Assembly: GCA_017447875.1 (NCBI GenBank) | Contig: JAFSMP010000031.1 | Span: 1 to 33,121, forward strand | Direction: 5' to 3' | DNA: 33,121 nt | DNA from: Paludibacteraceae bacterium | GTDB lineage: Bacteria > Bacteroidota > Bacteroidia > Bacteroidales > Paludibacteraceae | In this document: piece by piece, positions 5,809 through 14,448 of the stretch | Layout: each line of letters starts with the position of its first letter | How positions within the stretch are numbered: the first letter of the stretch is position 1 | Made by a program: the position numbers and the translations under genes | Notes under the pieces: model-generated | Told to the model about the DNA's origin: nothing | What the model saw: the letters and a program-made list of their open reading frames with translations, nothing else | Databases searched by the model: none

Positions 5809-6600
5809 ATGCATAATACGATTCAAAAAATTATGATGGTAAGTTTCTGCGCGATGCTGATCGCCAGCTGTACGACGCAGAAGCAGATGACTTATCTGGC
5901 TAACGCGCAGCCGGATAGGGCAGATTCCATCAATATGTCTTTCCGCGCTCAATCGGAGTTGATTATCCGTAATGGCGATGCCTTGACGATCTTCGTGTCG
6001 GCCTTGGATCAGGAGGCGGTGGTGCCGTACAACTTGCCGATGGTGGTATATGCCAAGCCGGGTGAGCAGACGCTGTCCACCACTCCGGCCTTGCAGTACT
6101 ATATCGTAGACGAGAACGGCGATATTGATTTTCCGGTATTGGGTAAGGTGCATGTAGCGGGACTGAAGCGTACGGAAGTGCAGGAGATGTTGAAGAAACA
6201 GCTGGAGGCACAGATATTGAATCCGCTGGTGATGGTGAATATCGCCGGAGCGAAAGTGTCGGTGATGGGTGAGGTGGCTCGTCCGGGTACGATAGGCATG
6301 ACGAACGGACGTATGACGATCCTGGATGCGCTGGCAGCAGCCGGAGACATGACGCCTTACGGCCGCCGGGACAATGTGCTGGTGACGCGTGAGAAGGACG
6401 GTAAGTTGGAGATCGGTCGTCTGAACCTGCGCAGTACGGACATTTATACCTCGCCGTATTATTTCTTGCAGCAGAATGACGTGGTGTATGTGTCACCGAA
6501 CAAAGTACGTGCGGTGAGCAGTACGAATGCCGGTCTTTGGGTCAGCGTAGTAGGAACATTAGCCAGTACGGCGGCTGTCATAGTAACTATAGTGAAGTGA
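5809..6600 (+). CDS. Wza-like polysaccharide export lipoprotein
   Basis: The 263-residue protein belongs to the polysaccharide biosynthesis/export family (Wza/GfcE type), which forms the outer-membrane exit for capsule or exopolysaccharide. A lipoprotein signal is visible (CAMLIASC, Cys21). The export domain starts around residue 50 (LIIRNGDALTIFVSA) and continues as IVDENGDIDFPVLGKVHVAGL. An SLBB-like domain follows (VSVMGEVARPGTIGM, TILDALAAAGD). A hydrophobic segment at about 238-260 ends the protein, typical of Bacteroidetes members. ATG 5809 is preferred over the TTG at 5803. The next gene, a Wzc-like kinase, starts two bases after its stop, so they form one unit. Confidence 0.9.
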   Translation: MHNTIQKIMMVSFCAMLIASCTTQKQMTYLANAQPDRADSINMSFRAQSELIIRNGDALTIFVSALDQEAVVPYNLPMVVYAKPGEQTLSTTPALQYYIVDENGDIDFPVLGKVHVAGLKRTEVQEMLKKQLEAQILNPLVMVNIAGAKVSVMGEVARPGTIGMTNGRMTILDALAAAGDMTPYGRRDNVLVTREKDGKLEIGRLNLRSTDIYTSPYYFLQQNDVVYVSPNKVRAVSSTNAGLWVSVVGTLASTAAVIVTIVK

Positions 6601-6601
6601 T

Positions 6602-8887
6602 ATGAATCAGAATAATCAAAACGAGATAGATGTGCGCAAGATCGTGCGCGTGGTGCTGGAGCATTGGTGGTGGTTTGTCATCGGTGTCGTCTTCTTTGTG
6701 TTGATGGGTTCGTTGTATTACCTGCGCAAGAATAAGGTGTGGACGACGGACACAACGATTATGTTACGTAAGAGCGATATGGCCGGAGACCAGTTCAACG
6801 CGTTGGCGATGATAGGTCTCGGAAGTAATTCGATGGCAGATGACGAGGTGCAGGTGTTGTCGTCGCGCGGAATGATGTACCAATCGCTGGATGCCCTGAA
6901 TCTATGGGAGTATAACTATGTCCGGGACGGGTTGCGCTGGAAAGGCGAGTTTCGTTCGCCGGCGATGAAGATTGATTATATCGCGTTAACGAAAAAGGCG
7001 AAGGAGCGTCCGTTCTCCGTGACGGTCAAGCCGACTAAGTCGGGTTATAAAGTGAAGTCGAAGATGGGCTTTTTCCGGCGCAAGACGACGCGCGTGAAAG
7101 ACCTGAGTGCACCGATAGAGACGGTAGCCGGTACCATCATGATTCATCCGAATCGTCCGCTGAGTCCGGATACGACCTATCGCGTGATCCATATGGTACG
7201 TGAGTTGGTGGTGGCCGACTATATGCGCATGCTGAATGTGCGGTTGCACAAGAAGGAGTCGAACATCATTCATATGAGCATCACTTCTCCGATGCCGGAG
7301 CGCGACAAAGTATTGCTGTACCAGCTCATCGAGCAGTATAACATGAATGCGATGACGGACAAGAACCTGATTGCATCGAACACTGCGCAGTTTATCGAGG
7401 AGCGTCTGAACCTCATTACCGGTGAGTTATCGGAGGCGGAACAGGCGTTGTCGGATTACAAGGAGCAGAACCATATCGCGGATATGAAGACGCAGGCACA
7501 GCTTTTCCTGCATGCCAGCAGTGCCGAGGAACGGGCGATGGCGGAGTTGGAGACGCAGTTGAGCCTGGTGAATTACGTGGATGAGTTCTTGCGCGATGAT
7601 ACGAAGCGGCATAACCTCATTCCTGCCAATATCGGAATCACGGACGCCTCGTTGGGATCGAGCCTGTCGGAGTATAACGCGCTGCTGCTGCAACGTATGC
7701 GTATCCAGCGTACGGCTACGGAGAGTAACCCGGTTCTTGAGCAACTGGATATGCAGTTGGCCTCTATGCGGCAGAACATCATCGCTACGATCAGTTCGGT
7801 GCGTGAGAGCCTGAAGATACGTCAGACCCAGTTGCAGATGCAGGATGACAAGTATAACCGTCAAATCAAGGATGCGCCGAAGCAGGAGCGCGAGTATGTA
7901 CGCGTAGTGCGTGACCAGAAACTGAAGGAGCAGCTCTATCTCTATCTCTACGAGAAACGCGAGGAGAATGCGCTGATGTTGGCAGCCACATCGACGCCTG
8001 CGAAAGTGCTGAATATGCCGCAACGCGATGTGAAGAGCGGTCGTCCGAAACTGACTAGCCTGCTGGCTGTATGCCTGTTCTTGGGTCTTGCTTTCCCGGC
8101 CGGTTTGCTTTATCTGCTGATCCTTTTCTACGATAAGATCGACGACAAGAAGGAATACGAGCGTCGGATTAACGCACCGGTATTGGGTGCGCTGGTGGAG
8201 AACTCGCGTAATGCGCATATCGCTATTCATGAAGGCGAGTCGACCGTCTCGGCAGAGTTGTTCCGCTTGATACGAACGAACCTCCGATTTGTGATTCCTG
8301 CGGAGACGAAGTCACCGGTGATCTTAGTTACCTCGTGTATCAATGGAGAGGGTAAGTCGTATGTGTCTACGAACACCGCCTTGTCGCTGGCGATATTGGG
8401 TAAGAAAGTGGTGCTGGTGGGTTTGGATATCCGCAAGCCGATGCTGTCTATCTATTTCAACCTCAACACCAAAGGTCACCTGACCGATTATCTGGCAGAG
8501 CCGGAGACGGAGGTGGACGATATCATCATCCCGAGCGGTGAGCATAAGAACCTCGATCTCATTCCTTGCGGCACGATTCCGCCGAACCCGTCGGAGTTGT
8601 TGCAGAACGGTCGTCTGGATAAGCTGTTCGCCGAGTTGCGCAAGCGCTACGACTATATCATCGTAGATACGGCGCCGGTGGAGATGGTGAGCGATACCTT
8701 CCTGCTGGATCGCCTGGCCGATATGACGATCTTCGTTTGCCGCTACAAATATACTCCGTCGGAGATGATCGACCGTATCAATGAGATGATCGAGCAGAAG
8801 CGGATGCATAACGTAGCCGGTGTACTCAACGGTGTCAAAGGCCTTAAAGCCGGATACGGCTACGGGTACGGTGCTCAAAAAGACTAA
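6602..8887 (+). CDS. Wzc-like polysaccharide co-polymerase / tyrosine autokinase
   Basis: The 761-residue inner-membrane protein controls polymerisation and export of surface polysaccharide together with Wza. It has an N-terminal helix (about 20-41, WWWFVIGVVFFVLMGSLYYL), a long periplasmic Wzz/coiled-coil region, and a second helix at about 490-510. The cytosolic BY-kinase domain has Walker A NGEGKSYVSTN (about residue 580), the Walker A' segment VLVGLDIRKP and Walker B YIIVDTAPV. The C-terminus has a short tyrosine cluster (GYGYGYG), the usual autophosphorylation site. No glycosyltransferase, flippase or polymerase gene lies nearby, so this is a pair detached from its biosynthesis cluster. 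topB starts five bases after its stop. Confidence 0.9.
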   Translation: MNQNNQNEIDVRKIVRVVLEHWWWFVIGVVFFVLMGSLYYLRKNKVWTTDTTIMLRKSDMAGDQFNALAMIGLGSNSMADDEVQVLSSRGMMYQSLDALNLWEYNYVRDGLRWKGEFRSPAMKIDYIALTKKAKERPFSVTVKPTKSGYKVKSKMGFFRRKTTRVKDLSAPIETVAGTIMIHPNRPLSPDTTYRVIHMVRELVVADYMRMLNVRLHKKESNIIHMSITSPMPERDKVLLYQLIEQYNMNAMTDKNLIASNTAQFIEERLNLITGELSEAEQALSDYKEQNHIADMKTQAQLFLHASSAEERAMAELETQLSLVNYVDEFLRDDTKRHNLIPANIGITDASLGSSLSEYNALLLQRMRIQRTATESNPVLEQLDMQLASMRQNIIATISSVRESLKIRQTQLQMQDDKYNRQIKDAPKQEREYVRVVRDQKLKEQLYLYLYEKREENALMLAATSTPAKVLNMPQRDVKSGRPKLTSLLAVCLFLGLAFPAGLLYLLILFYDKIDDKKEYERRINAPVLGALVENSRNAHIAIHEGESTVSAELFRLIRTNLRFVIPAETKSPVILVTSCINGEGKSYVSTNTALSLAILGKKVVLVGLDIRKPMLSIYFNLNTKGHLTDYLAEPETEVDDIIIPSGEHKNLDLIPCGTIPPNPSELLQNGRLDKLFAELRKRYDYIIVDTAPVEMVSDTFLLDRLADMTIFVCRYKYTPSEMIDRINEMIEQKRMHNVAGVLNGVKGLKAGYGYGYGAQKD

Positions 8888-8892
8888 CTCTC

Positions 8893-10845
8893 ATGATCGT
8901 TTGTGTAGCAGAGAAACCGTCGGTGGGCGAGTATATCGCCCGGGTGCTGGGTGCTAACCAGCGCAAGAACGGTTATTTCGAGGGGAACGGGTATCAGGTG
9001 ACCTGGACCTTCGGACATCTCTGCGCACTGCTGGATCCGCAGGAATATACGGAGCAGTGGAAAGGGTGGAACCTGAGTACACTGCCGATGATCCCGCCGC
9101 GTTTCTCCATCAAGGTACATGGAGACGAAGGCGTGCATAAGCAGTTCAATGTGATCAAAGCGCTGATCGAGCAAGCCGATGAGGTGATTAACTGCGGTGA
9201 TGCCGGTCAGGAAGGAGAGTTGATCCAGCGCTGGGTCTATCAGCAGGCGGGATGTAAGTGTCCCGTGAAGCGCTTATGGGTCAGTTCCTTGACCGAAGAA
9301 GCCATCCGCGAGGGTTTTCAGACATTAAAAGATCAATCGGAGTACCAGCACTTGTATGAGGCGGGTATGATGCGAGCTATCGGCGATTGGTTGCTGGGCA
9401 TGAACGCCACGCGCGCATATACAATAAGGTACGCGCGAGGGACAGGACGTGACCGGCAGGTGCTTTCCGTGGGACGTGTGCAGACACCGACCTTGGCCTT
9501 GGTGGTCAAACGTCAGGCGGAGATAGAGCATTTTGTGCCGAAGACCTATTGGGAACTGAAGACGAACTATCGTGATACGTTGTTCAGTGCGCAGATTCCG
9601 GTGGTGACGGTTGCCCCCGATGAAACGGGGGAAACCCCAGACGGAAGGGGGACCATCACCAGCGAAGAGCAGGGACAGGCACTCGTAGACAGCATCAAAG
9701 ACCTGCCGCTGACCATCACTTCGGTAGAGAAGAAGAAAGGGCTGGAGTATGCGCCCAAACTGTATGACCTGACCTCGCTGCAAGTCGATTGCAATAAGAA
9801 ATATTCGTTCTCTGCCGAGCAGACGCTGCAACTCATCCAATCGCTGTACGAGAAACGCGTGACGACCTATCCGCGTGTAGATACGACGTACCTGAGCGAT
9901 GACATCTACCCGAAAGTACCGGCTACGCTGGCGGGTATCAAGGATTATTATCCGCAAGTGGCACCGCTGATCGGGGCGAAGTTACCGAAGTCGAAGAAGG
10001 TGTTTGACAACAAGAAAGTGACCGACCACCATGCCATCATCCCTACCGGACAACGACCGGAAGGACTGACGGCGGACGAGAAGAAGGTGTTTGACCTTGT
10101 GGCGCTGCATTTCATTGCGGCTTTCTATCCCGAATGCGAGGTGAGCAACACCACCGTGCTGGCTAAAGCCGGTGAGATCGACTTCAAGGTGACGGGTAGG
10201 GAAGTACTTAAACCCGGATGGCGGGCGGTGTTCGGGAATGAGCGTTCGCAGGGCGAACTCAATGATGAGAATGATGCGAATGATGAATCCTCCAAGTCCC
10301 TGCCGGCTTTTGTGAAAGGCGAGAGCGGTTCGCATGAACCCGTGCTCAAAGAGAAGACGACCACGCCGCCGAAGTACTACACCGAGGCCACGCTGCTGCG
10401 GGCGATGGAGACGGCGGGTAAAACGGTGGAGAATGATGAGTTGCGGGAGGCAATGAAGGAGAACGGTATCGGTCGTCCTTCCACCCGTGCGGCCATCATC
10501 GAGAAACTGTACCAACGCAAGTATATACAGAAGCAGGGCAAGAGCCTCCGGGCTACCGAGACCGGTATCAACCTCATTCATATGATCATCTCTCCGCTGC
10601 TCAAGTCGGCGGAACTGACCGGTCTATGGGAGAAGAAACTGCGTGAGATCGAACGCGGTGAATATCAGGCCATGGATTTCCTGAATGAACTCAAGCAGAT
10701 GACGTCCGACGTGGTACGGGATGTGAAGACTAACAAAGCAGGTATGTTGTGTCCCGTTTGCCGGCAAGGTCTCATCATCCGTGGTAACACCCGTTACGGT
10801 TGTTCCCGATGGAGAGAAGGATGCAATTATGCTGAAGCATTCTAA
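8893..10845 (+). CDS. topB: DNA topoisomerase III
   Basis: This 650-residue type IA topoisomerase relaxes and decatenates DNA by cutting one strand. The N-terminal Toprim domain is clear (VAEKPSVGEYIARVLGA; the acidic motif DAGQEGELIQRW). The catalytic tyrosine is Y326 in TTYPRVDT. The ENGIGRPSTRAAIIEKL segment lies in the central domain. The C-terminus carries a four-cysteine zinc-ribbon-like segment (CPVC...C...C). Two places look inserted: residues about 241-253 (PDETGETPDGRG) come from a GC-rich double hairpin, and NDENDANDE comes from three near-identical 9-bp units at about 10260. The gene follows wzc by five bases, an unusual partner; co-transcription is inferred. Confidence 0.95.
   Translation: MIVCVAEKPSVGEYIARVLGANQRKNGYFEGNGYQVTWTFGHLCALLDPQEYTEQWKGWNLSTLPMIPPRFSIKVHGDEGVHKQFNVIKALIEQADEVINCGDAGQEGELIQRWVYQQAGCKCPVKRLWVSSLTEEAIREGFQTLKDQSEYQHLYEAGMMRAIGDWLLGMNATRAYTIRYARGTGRDRQVLSVGRVQTPTLALVVKRQAEIEHFVPKTYWELKTNYRDTLFSAQIPVVTVAPDETGETPDGRGTITSEEQGQALVDSIKDLPLTITSVEKKKGLEYAPKLYDLTSLQVDCNKKYSFSAEQTLQLIQSLYEKRVTTYPRVDTTYLSDDIYPKVPATLAGIKDYYPQVAPLIGAKLPKSKKVFDNKKVTDHHAIIPTGQRPEGLTADEKKVFDLVALHFIAAFYPECEVSNTTVLAKAGEIDFKVTGREVLKPGWRAVFGNERSQGELNDENDANDESSKSLPAFVKGESGSHEPVLKEKTTTPPKYYTEATLLRAMETAGKTVENDELREAMKENGIGRPSTRAAIIEKLYQRKYIQKQGKSLRATETGINLIHMIISPLLKSAELTGLWEKKLREIERGEYQAMDFLNELKQMTSDVVRDVKTNKAGMLCPVCRQGLIIRGNTRYGCSRWREGCNYAEAF
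9614..9651. repeat. GC-rich double hairpin inside topB
   Basis: CCCCCG ATGAAA CGGGGG (perfect 6-bp stem), then AAA, then CCCC AGACGGAA GGGG. It encodes a Pro/Gly/Asp-rich loop in a region where topoisomerase III proteins vary. It looks like another read-through palindromic insertion; only one copy is in the window. Confidence 0.5.
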
Positions 10846-10872
10846 TTTAAGATTTAAGATTTTAGATTTGCA
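10845..10872. repeat. Heptamer tandem repeat after topB
   Basis: ATTTAAG, ATTTAAG, ATTTTAG, ATTTGCA: 7-bp period, starting at the topB stop codon. Confidence 0.7.
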
Positions 10873-10927
10873 AAGTCAAAATGACAAAAATAGGGCTATG
10901 TGCACTTTTTTCGTCAAAAAATACACA

Positions 10928-10980
10928 TTTGTGTGTGTTTTTTTTTGTACCTTTGCCGCCGATTTGTAGCGTATATACGC
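10928..10980 (+). promoter_or_regulatory. Promoter region of the susC operon, with 12-bp palindrome
   Basis: TACCTTTG at 10948-10955 is a good -7 element. TTTG at 10928-10931 stands 16 bp upstream, which is shorter than the 20 bp of the other promoters here, so the promoter may need an activator. GCGTATATACGC (10969-10980) is a perfect palindrome close to the expected transcript start and could be an operator. The susC ATG is at 11037. Confidence 0.5.
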
Positions 10981-11036
10981 GCGTTTAATGAGGAATAAAC
11001 AATTTAACTTTTTATCAATACAAACAAAATCTCTTT

Positions 11037-14000
11037 ATGAAACTGAATTTTAGTATGTTTCGTACCATGATGCTGGCGGCCTTGCTTTTAACAGGTATGG
11101 CTGTTGAGGCGCGTGTGATTAGCGGAACAGTAAAAGACCAGACAGGCGAGACGATTATCTCCGCTTCGGTGGTCGTGAAGGGTACCTCGATCGGTACAGT
11201 GACGGATTTTGACGGTAATTATACCCTCGAAGTTCCGGATGATGCCAAAGAACTTGTGTTCTCCTACATCGGTATGAAGACGCAAGAGGTGGCGATCTCG
11301 GGCGACGTGCTGAATGTCGTACTGAGTGAGAACAGCGAAGTGCTGGAAGAAGTGGTGGTAACCGGTTACGGTACGACCAAGAAACGCGACTTGGTAACAT
11401 CGGTGGCATCTGTAGGTGCAGACCAGATCAAGGACATCCCGGTAGCCAGTGCTGCAGAGGCACTGCAAGGTAAGTTGGCCGGTGTATCGGTTGTAGCGAC
11501 CGAAGGTGATCCCGATGCGGATGTGAAAATTCGTGTCCGTGGCGGTACTTCGCTGACGCAGAGCAGTGAGCCGTTGTACATCGTGGACGGTATGGAGGTA
11601 AGTTCGATCTCCGACATTCCTATTTCGGATATTCAGTCTTACGACGTGTTGAAGGACGCAGCAGCAACCGCTATCTACGGTGCGAAAGGTGCAAACGGCG
11701 TTATCATTGTTACGACCAAGGATGTGGATAACAAGATGGACGATAAATTCCAATTCCATTTCGACTATACCGGTTATATGGGTTGGAAGGAGATGGCTAA
11801 GAAATACAAGATGCTGGATGTGGATGATTTCATCCTGATGCAGTACGAATATGCGCACTACAAGGCTAAAGGAAATGCCGCAAGTATCGCTACGAACTTT
11901 AACCAATATTTTGATCCTGTTTATGCCGAAACGCAGGATAAATCGAAAGTGATGTCCATCCCTGAGATTCAGGAGTATTGGCATGGTCAGAAAGTTACGG
12001 ATTGGCAGGATGAGACGTTCGGATATCATGGTCTGAATAGTAACCATAACTTCACGTTGAGCGGAGGTAATAAGTTGGCTTCTTTTGCACTCTCTTATAC
12101 CCGTATTGATGACGAAGGAATTATGTACGGTTCGGATTATAACCGTAACAACCTGAGCTTCAAGTCTAAATTCAAACCGATCAAAGACTTGACACTCAGT
12201 TTTACAGCTCGTTATTCCAATACCGAGATTATCGGTGCCGGAACCAATACCGCTCAAGATGCCGGTTCGAAGACGGAGAGCCGTGTGCGTAACGCCATTG
12301 CTTATTCGCCGATTGAATTGTTTGCGAAAGATAATGTAGCCGGTTTGGATGATTATGAGTCTTTCGGTTCGCTCTATGACCCGATCACCACAATCAAGCA
12401 TAACTATCGTAAGAAAAAAGACGATAAATATACCCTTCAGGGTTACATCAGCTACAAGTTCTTGAAGATGTTTACCATCAAGAGTGAGTTGGGTTATGAG
12501 GGACGTGACCAGAGCCAGGATCGCTACTACGGTCCGACAACGTATTACTCCCGTGCCGGAGATGGATTCACCTATGCAGAAGGTGTCGGTTACGGTCATG
12601 TGATTTGTACCGATGAGAAGACCAAACATTTCAAGAATACCAACACGTTTGAGTTCAAAAAGAAATGGGGCAATGAGCATGATCTGGATATTTTGGTTGG
12701 TCAGGAGTTGCAGATTCAAAAAGGCGAACTCCGTACAACCAACGGATATGGATATGATTCGAGCCTGACGGGTGAAAAGGTATTTAATTATATCGGTTCG
12801 GCGAAAGCATATACCGCTAAGTCCTATGTCAATCCGACGGATAACATGCTTTCGTTCTTCCTCCGCGCGAATTATATCCTGTTCAATCGCTATTATTTCA
12901 CCGCTACTTTCCGTGCTGATGCTTCCACGCGTTTTGCAAAGGGTAATCAATGGGGTTATTTCCCGTCCGGAGCTATTGCATGGCGTATCATTGACGAACC
13001 GTGGATGGAACCGGCGCAATCGGTGATGTCTAACTTCAAGTTGCGTGTCTCCTATGGTTCTGTAGGAAACAACAACGTGGATCTGGGTTATCTGCGTTCG
13101 GAGTATTTGGCAACATCGGCAGCCTACAGCGGCCTGTTTGATACCAAGTTGGCGGATGGCGGTGCGGATGTTATTGCTGCTAACCAGAACCTCAAGTGGG
13201 AGACCACTATCACTCGTGACCTTGGTCTCGACTTCGGTTTCTTCAACGAGCGCTTGTCCGGTACCTTGGATTTGTATTGGAATAATACGAAAGACCTGAT
13301 CTTGAAATATGCCTTAGGAGGTCTGGGTGGTTATAACTACCAGTACCGTAATATCGGTTCGACGGACAACAAGGGTGTCGAGTTCTCTGTCAACGGCGTA
13401 ATCCTCGACAAGAAAAGCGAGAGCCTGAGTTACGGTTTAACCGTAAACGCCAATATTTCGCATAATGTGAATAAGGTGAAGGACCTGGGTGGTATGGACG
13501 AATATAAGGTTTCTGCACAATGCTTCTCGTCCAACTATAACAATACGGACTACGAGTTCAAGTTGCGTCCGGGTGATAAGGTGGGTAATATCTGGGGTTA
13601 TCAGACCGCCGGTTATTATACTCCTGCGGATTTCGTTTCGTACAACCCGAATAATAACCGTTGGTATGATGCAAGCGGCAAACCGGTTAGTACAATCCTT
13701 GGCGAGGCTCGTCCGGGTATGGTGAAAATCGTTGACCAGAATGGTGACGGCGTGATCAACGATGAAGACCGCGTTATTTTGGGTAATACGCAGCCGATCG
13801 TTCAAGGTGGCTTCGGTCTGAGCTTCAATATCGGTGGTGATGCTTGGGGTAAATTCGATGTAAGTACGCAGTTTACCTACAGCATCGGTAATAAGGTGTT
13901 GAACCTGTCGGCTCTGGACTACGGAACAATCTTCGACAAATCCAAACTGCGTAACAATACCGCAGATGTAAAGTTCGGTTCCCGTTACACCTTGTTTAAC

Positions 14001-14417
14001 GCAGATGGTACCTATATTCCTGCCGGATATGCAACAGATGCTTCCGGTCAGATTTCGGGTGCGGAATATGCAGCGATGGCAGCCGCTATCGACAGCCATA
14101 ATGCGAACGCCAAGACGGCTAACCCGATCAGCGACAACATAGCGTTGACAGACAAATATGTAGAGGATGCATCCTTCCTGCGTATGTCTTCTTTGACAGT
14201 AGGCTATTCGCTGCCGGATCGCTGGATCAAGAAAGCGTATATTCAGAAATTGCGTATCTTCTTCTCCGGCTCCAACCTGTTCTGCGTATCGAAGTACAGC
14301 GGTTCAGATCCGGAGGTGGATACCCGTTCGAAAATCAATCCGCTGGCAACAGGCGTGGACTTCTCGGCATTCCCGAAGAATCGTTCGTTTAACTTCGGTC
14401 TTAACCTTTCTTTCTAA
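11037..14417 (+). CDS. SusC-like TonB-dependent outer-membrane receptor
   Basis: This 1126-residue barrel imports oligosaccharides across the outer membrane with TonB energy. After a signal peptide (about 1-25) comes a carboxypeptidase-regulatory-like domain (VISGTVKDQTGETIISASVVVKG), then a TonB-box-like EEVVVTGYG, then the plug (VRGGTSLTQSSEPLYIVDGM, DAAATAIYGAKGANGVIIVTTK). The remainder is beta-barrel, ending in the aromatic strand FNFGLNLSF. The EF-hand-like DQNGDGVINDED near residue 900 is common in SusC proteins. It is followed after 31 bases by SusD. The linked pectate lyase and polygalacturonase suggest homogalacturonan fragments as substrate. No dedicated regulator (HTCS, ECF sigma, SusR) is visible within the window. 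Confidence 0.97.
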   Translation: MKLNFSMFRTMMLAALLLTGMAVEARVISGTVKDQTGETIISASVVVKGTSIGTVTDFDGNYTLEVPDDAKELVFSYIGMKTQEVAISGDVLNVVLSENSEVLEEVVVTGYGTTKKRDLVTSVASVGADQIKDIPVASAAEALQGKLAGVSVVATEGDPDADVKIRVRGGTSLTQSSEPLYIVDGMEVSSISDIPISDIQSYDVLKDAAATAIYGAKGANGVIIVTTKDVDNKMDDKFQFHFDYTGYMGWKEMAKKYKMLDVDDFILMQYEYAHYKAKGNAASIATNFNQYFDPVYAETQDKSKVMSIPEIQEYWHGQKVTDWQDETFGYHGLNSNHNFTLSGGNKLASFALSYTRIDDEGIMYGSDYNRNNLSFKSKFKPIKDLTLSFTARYSNTEIIGAGTNTAQDAGSKTESRVRNAIAYSPIELFAKDNVAGLDDYESFGSLYDPITTIKHNYRKKKDDKYTLQGYISYKFLKMFTIKSELGYEGRDQSQDRYYGPTTYYSRAGDGFTYAEGVGYGHVICTDEKTKHFKNTNTFEFKKKWGNEHDLDILVGQELQIQKGELRTTNGYGYDSSLTGEKVFNYIGSAKAYTAKSYVNPTDNMLSFFLRANYILFNRYYFTATFRADASTRFAKGNQWGYFPSGAIAWRIIDEPWMEPAQSVMSNFKLRVSYGSVGNNNVDLGYLRSEYLATSAAYSGLFDTKLADGGADVIAANQNLKWETTITRDLGLDFGFFNERLSGTLDLYWNNTKDLILKYALGGLGGYNYQYRNIGSTDNKGVEFSVNGVILDKKSESLSYGLTVNANISHNVNKVKDLGGMDEYKVSAQCFSSNYNNTDYEFKLRPGDKVGNIWGYQTAGYYTPADFVSYNPNNNRWYDASGKPVSTILGEARPGMVKIVDQNGDGVINDEDRVILGNTQPIVQGGFGLSFNIGGDAWGKFDVSTQFTYSIGNKVLNLSALDYGTIFDKSKLRNNTADVKFGSRYTLFNADGTYIPAGYATDASGQISGAEYAAMAAAIDSHNANAKTANPISDNIALTDKYVEDASFLRMSSLTVGYSLPDRWIKKAYIQKLRIFFSGSNLFCVSKYSGSDPEVDTRSKINPLATGVDFSAFPKNRSFNFGLNLSF

Positions 14418-14448
14418 TCAATCGTCAGACACCTAAAAACAAAAGAAT

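Noticed and set aside
7427-8230. 267-codon open frame opposite wzc
   Set aside because: Antisense shadow, rich in Arg, Gln and Leu from the coiled-coil codons of Wzc.
11088-13019. 643-codon open frame opposite susC
   Set aside because: Antisense frame created by the codon bias of susC; composition is not protein-like and the sense gene is certain.
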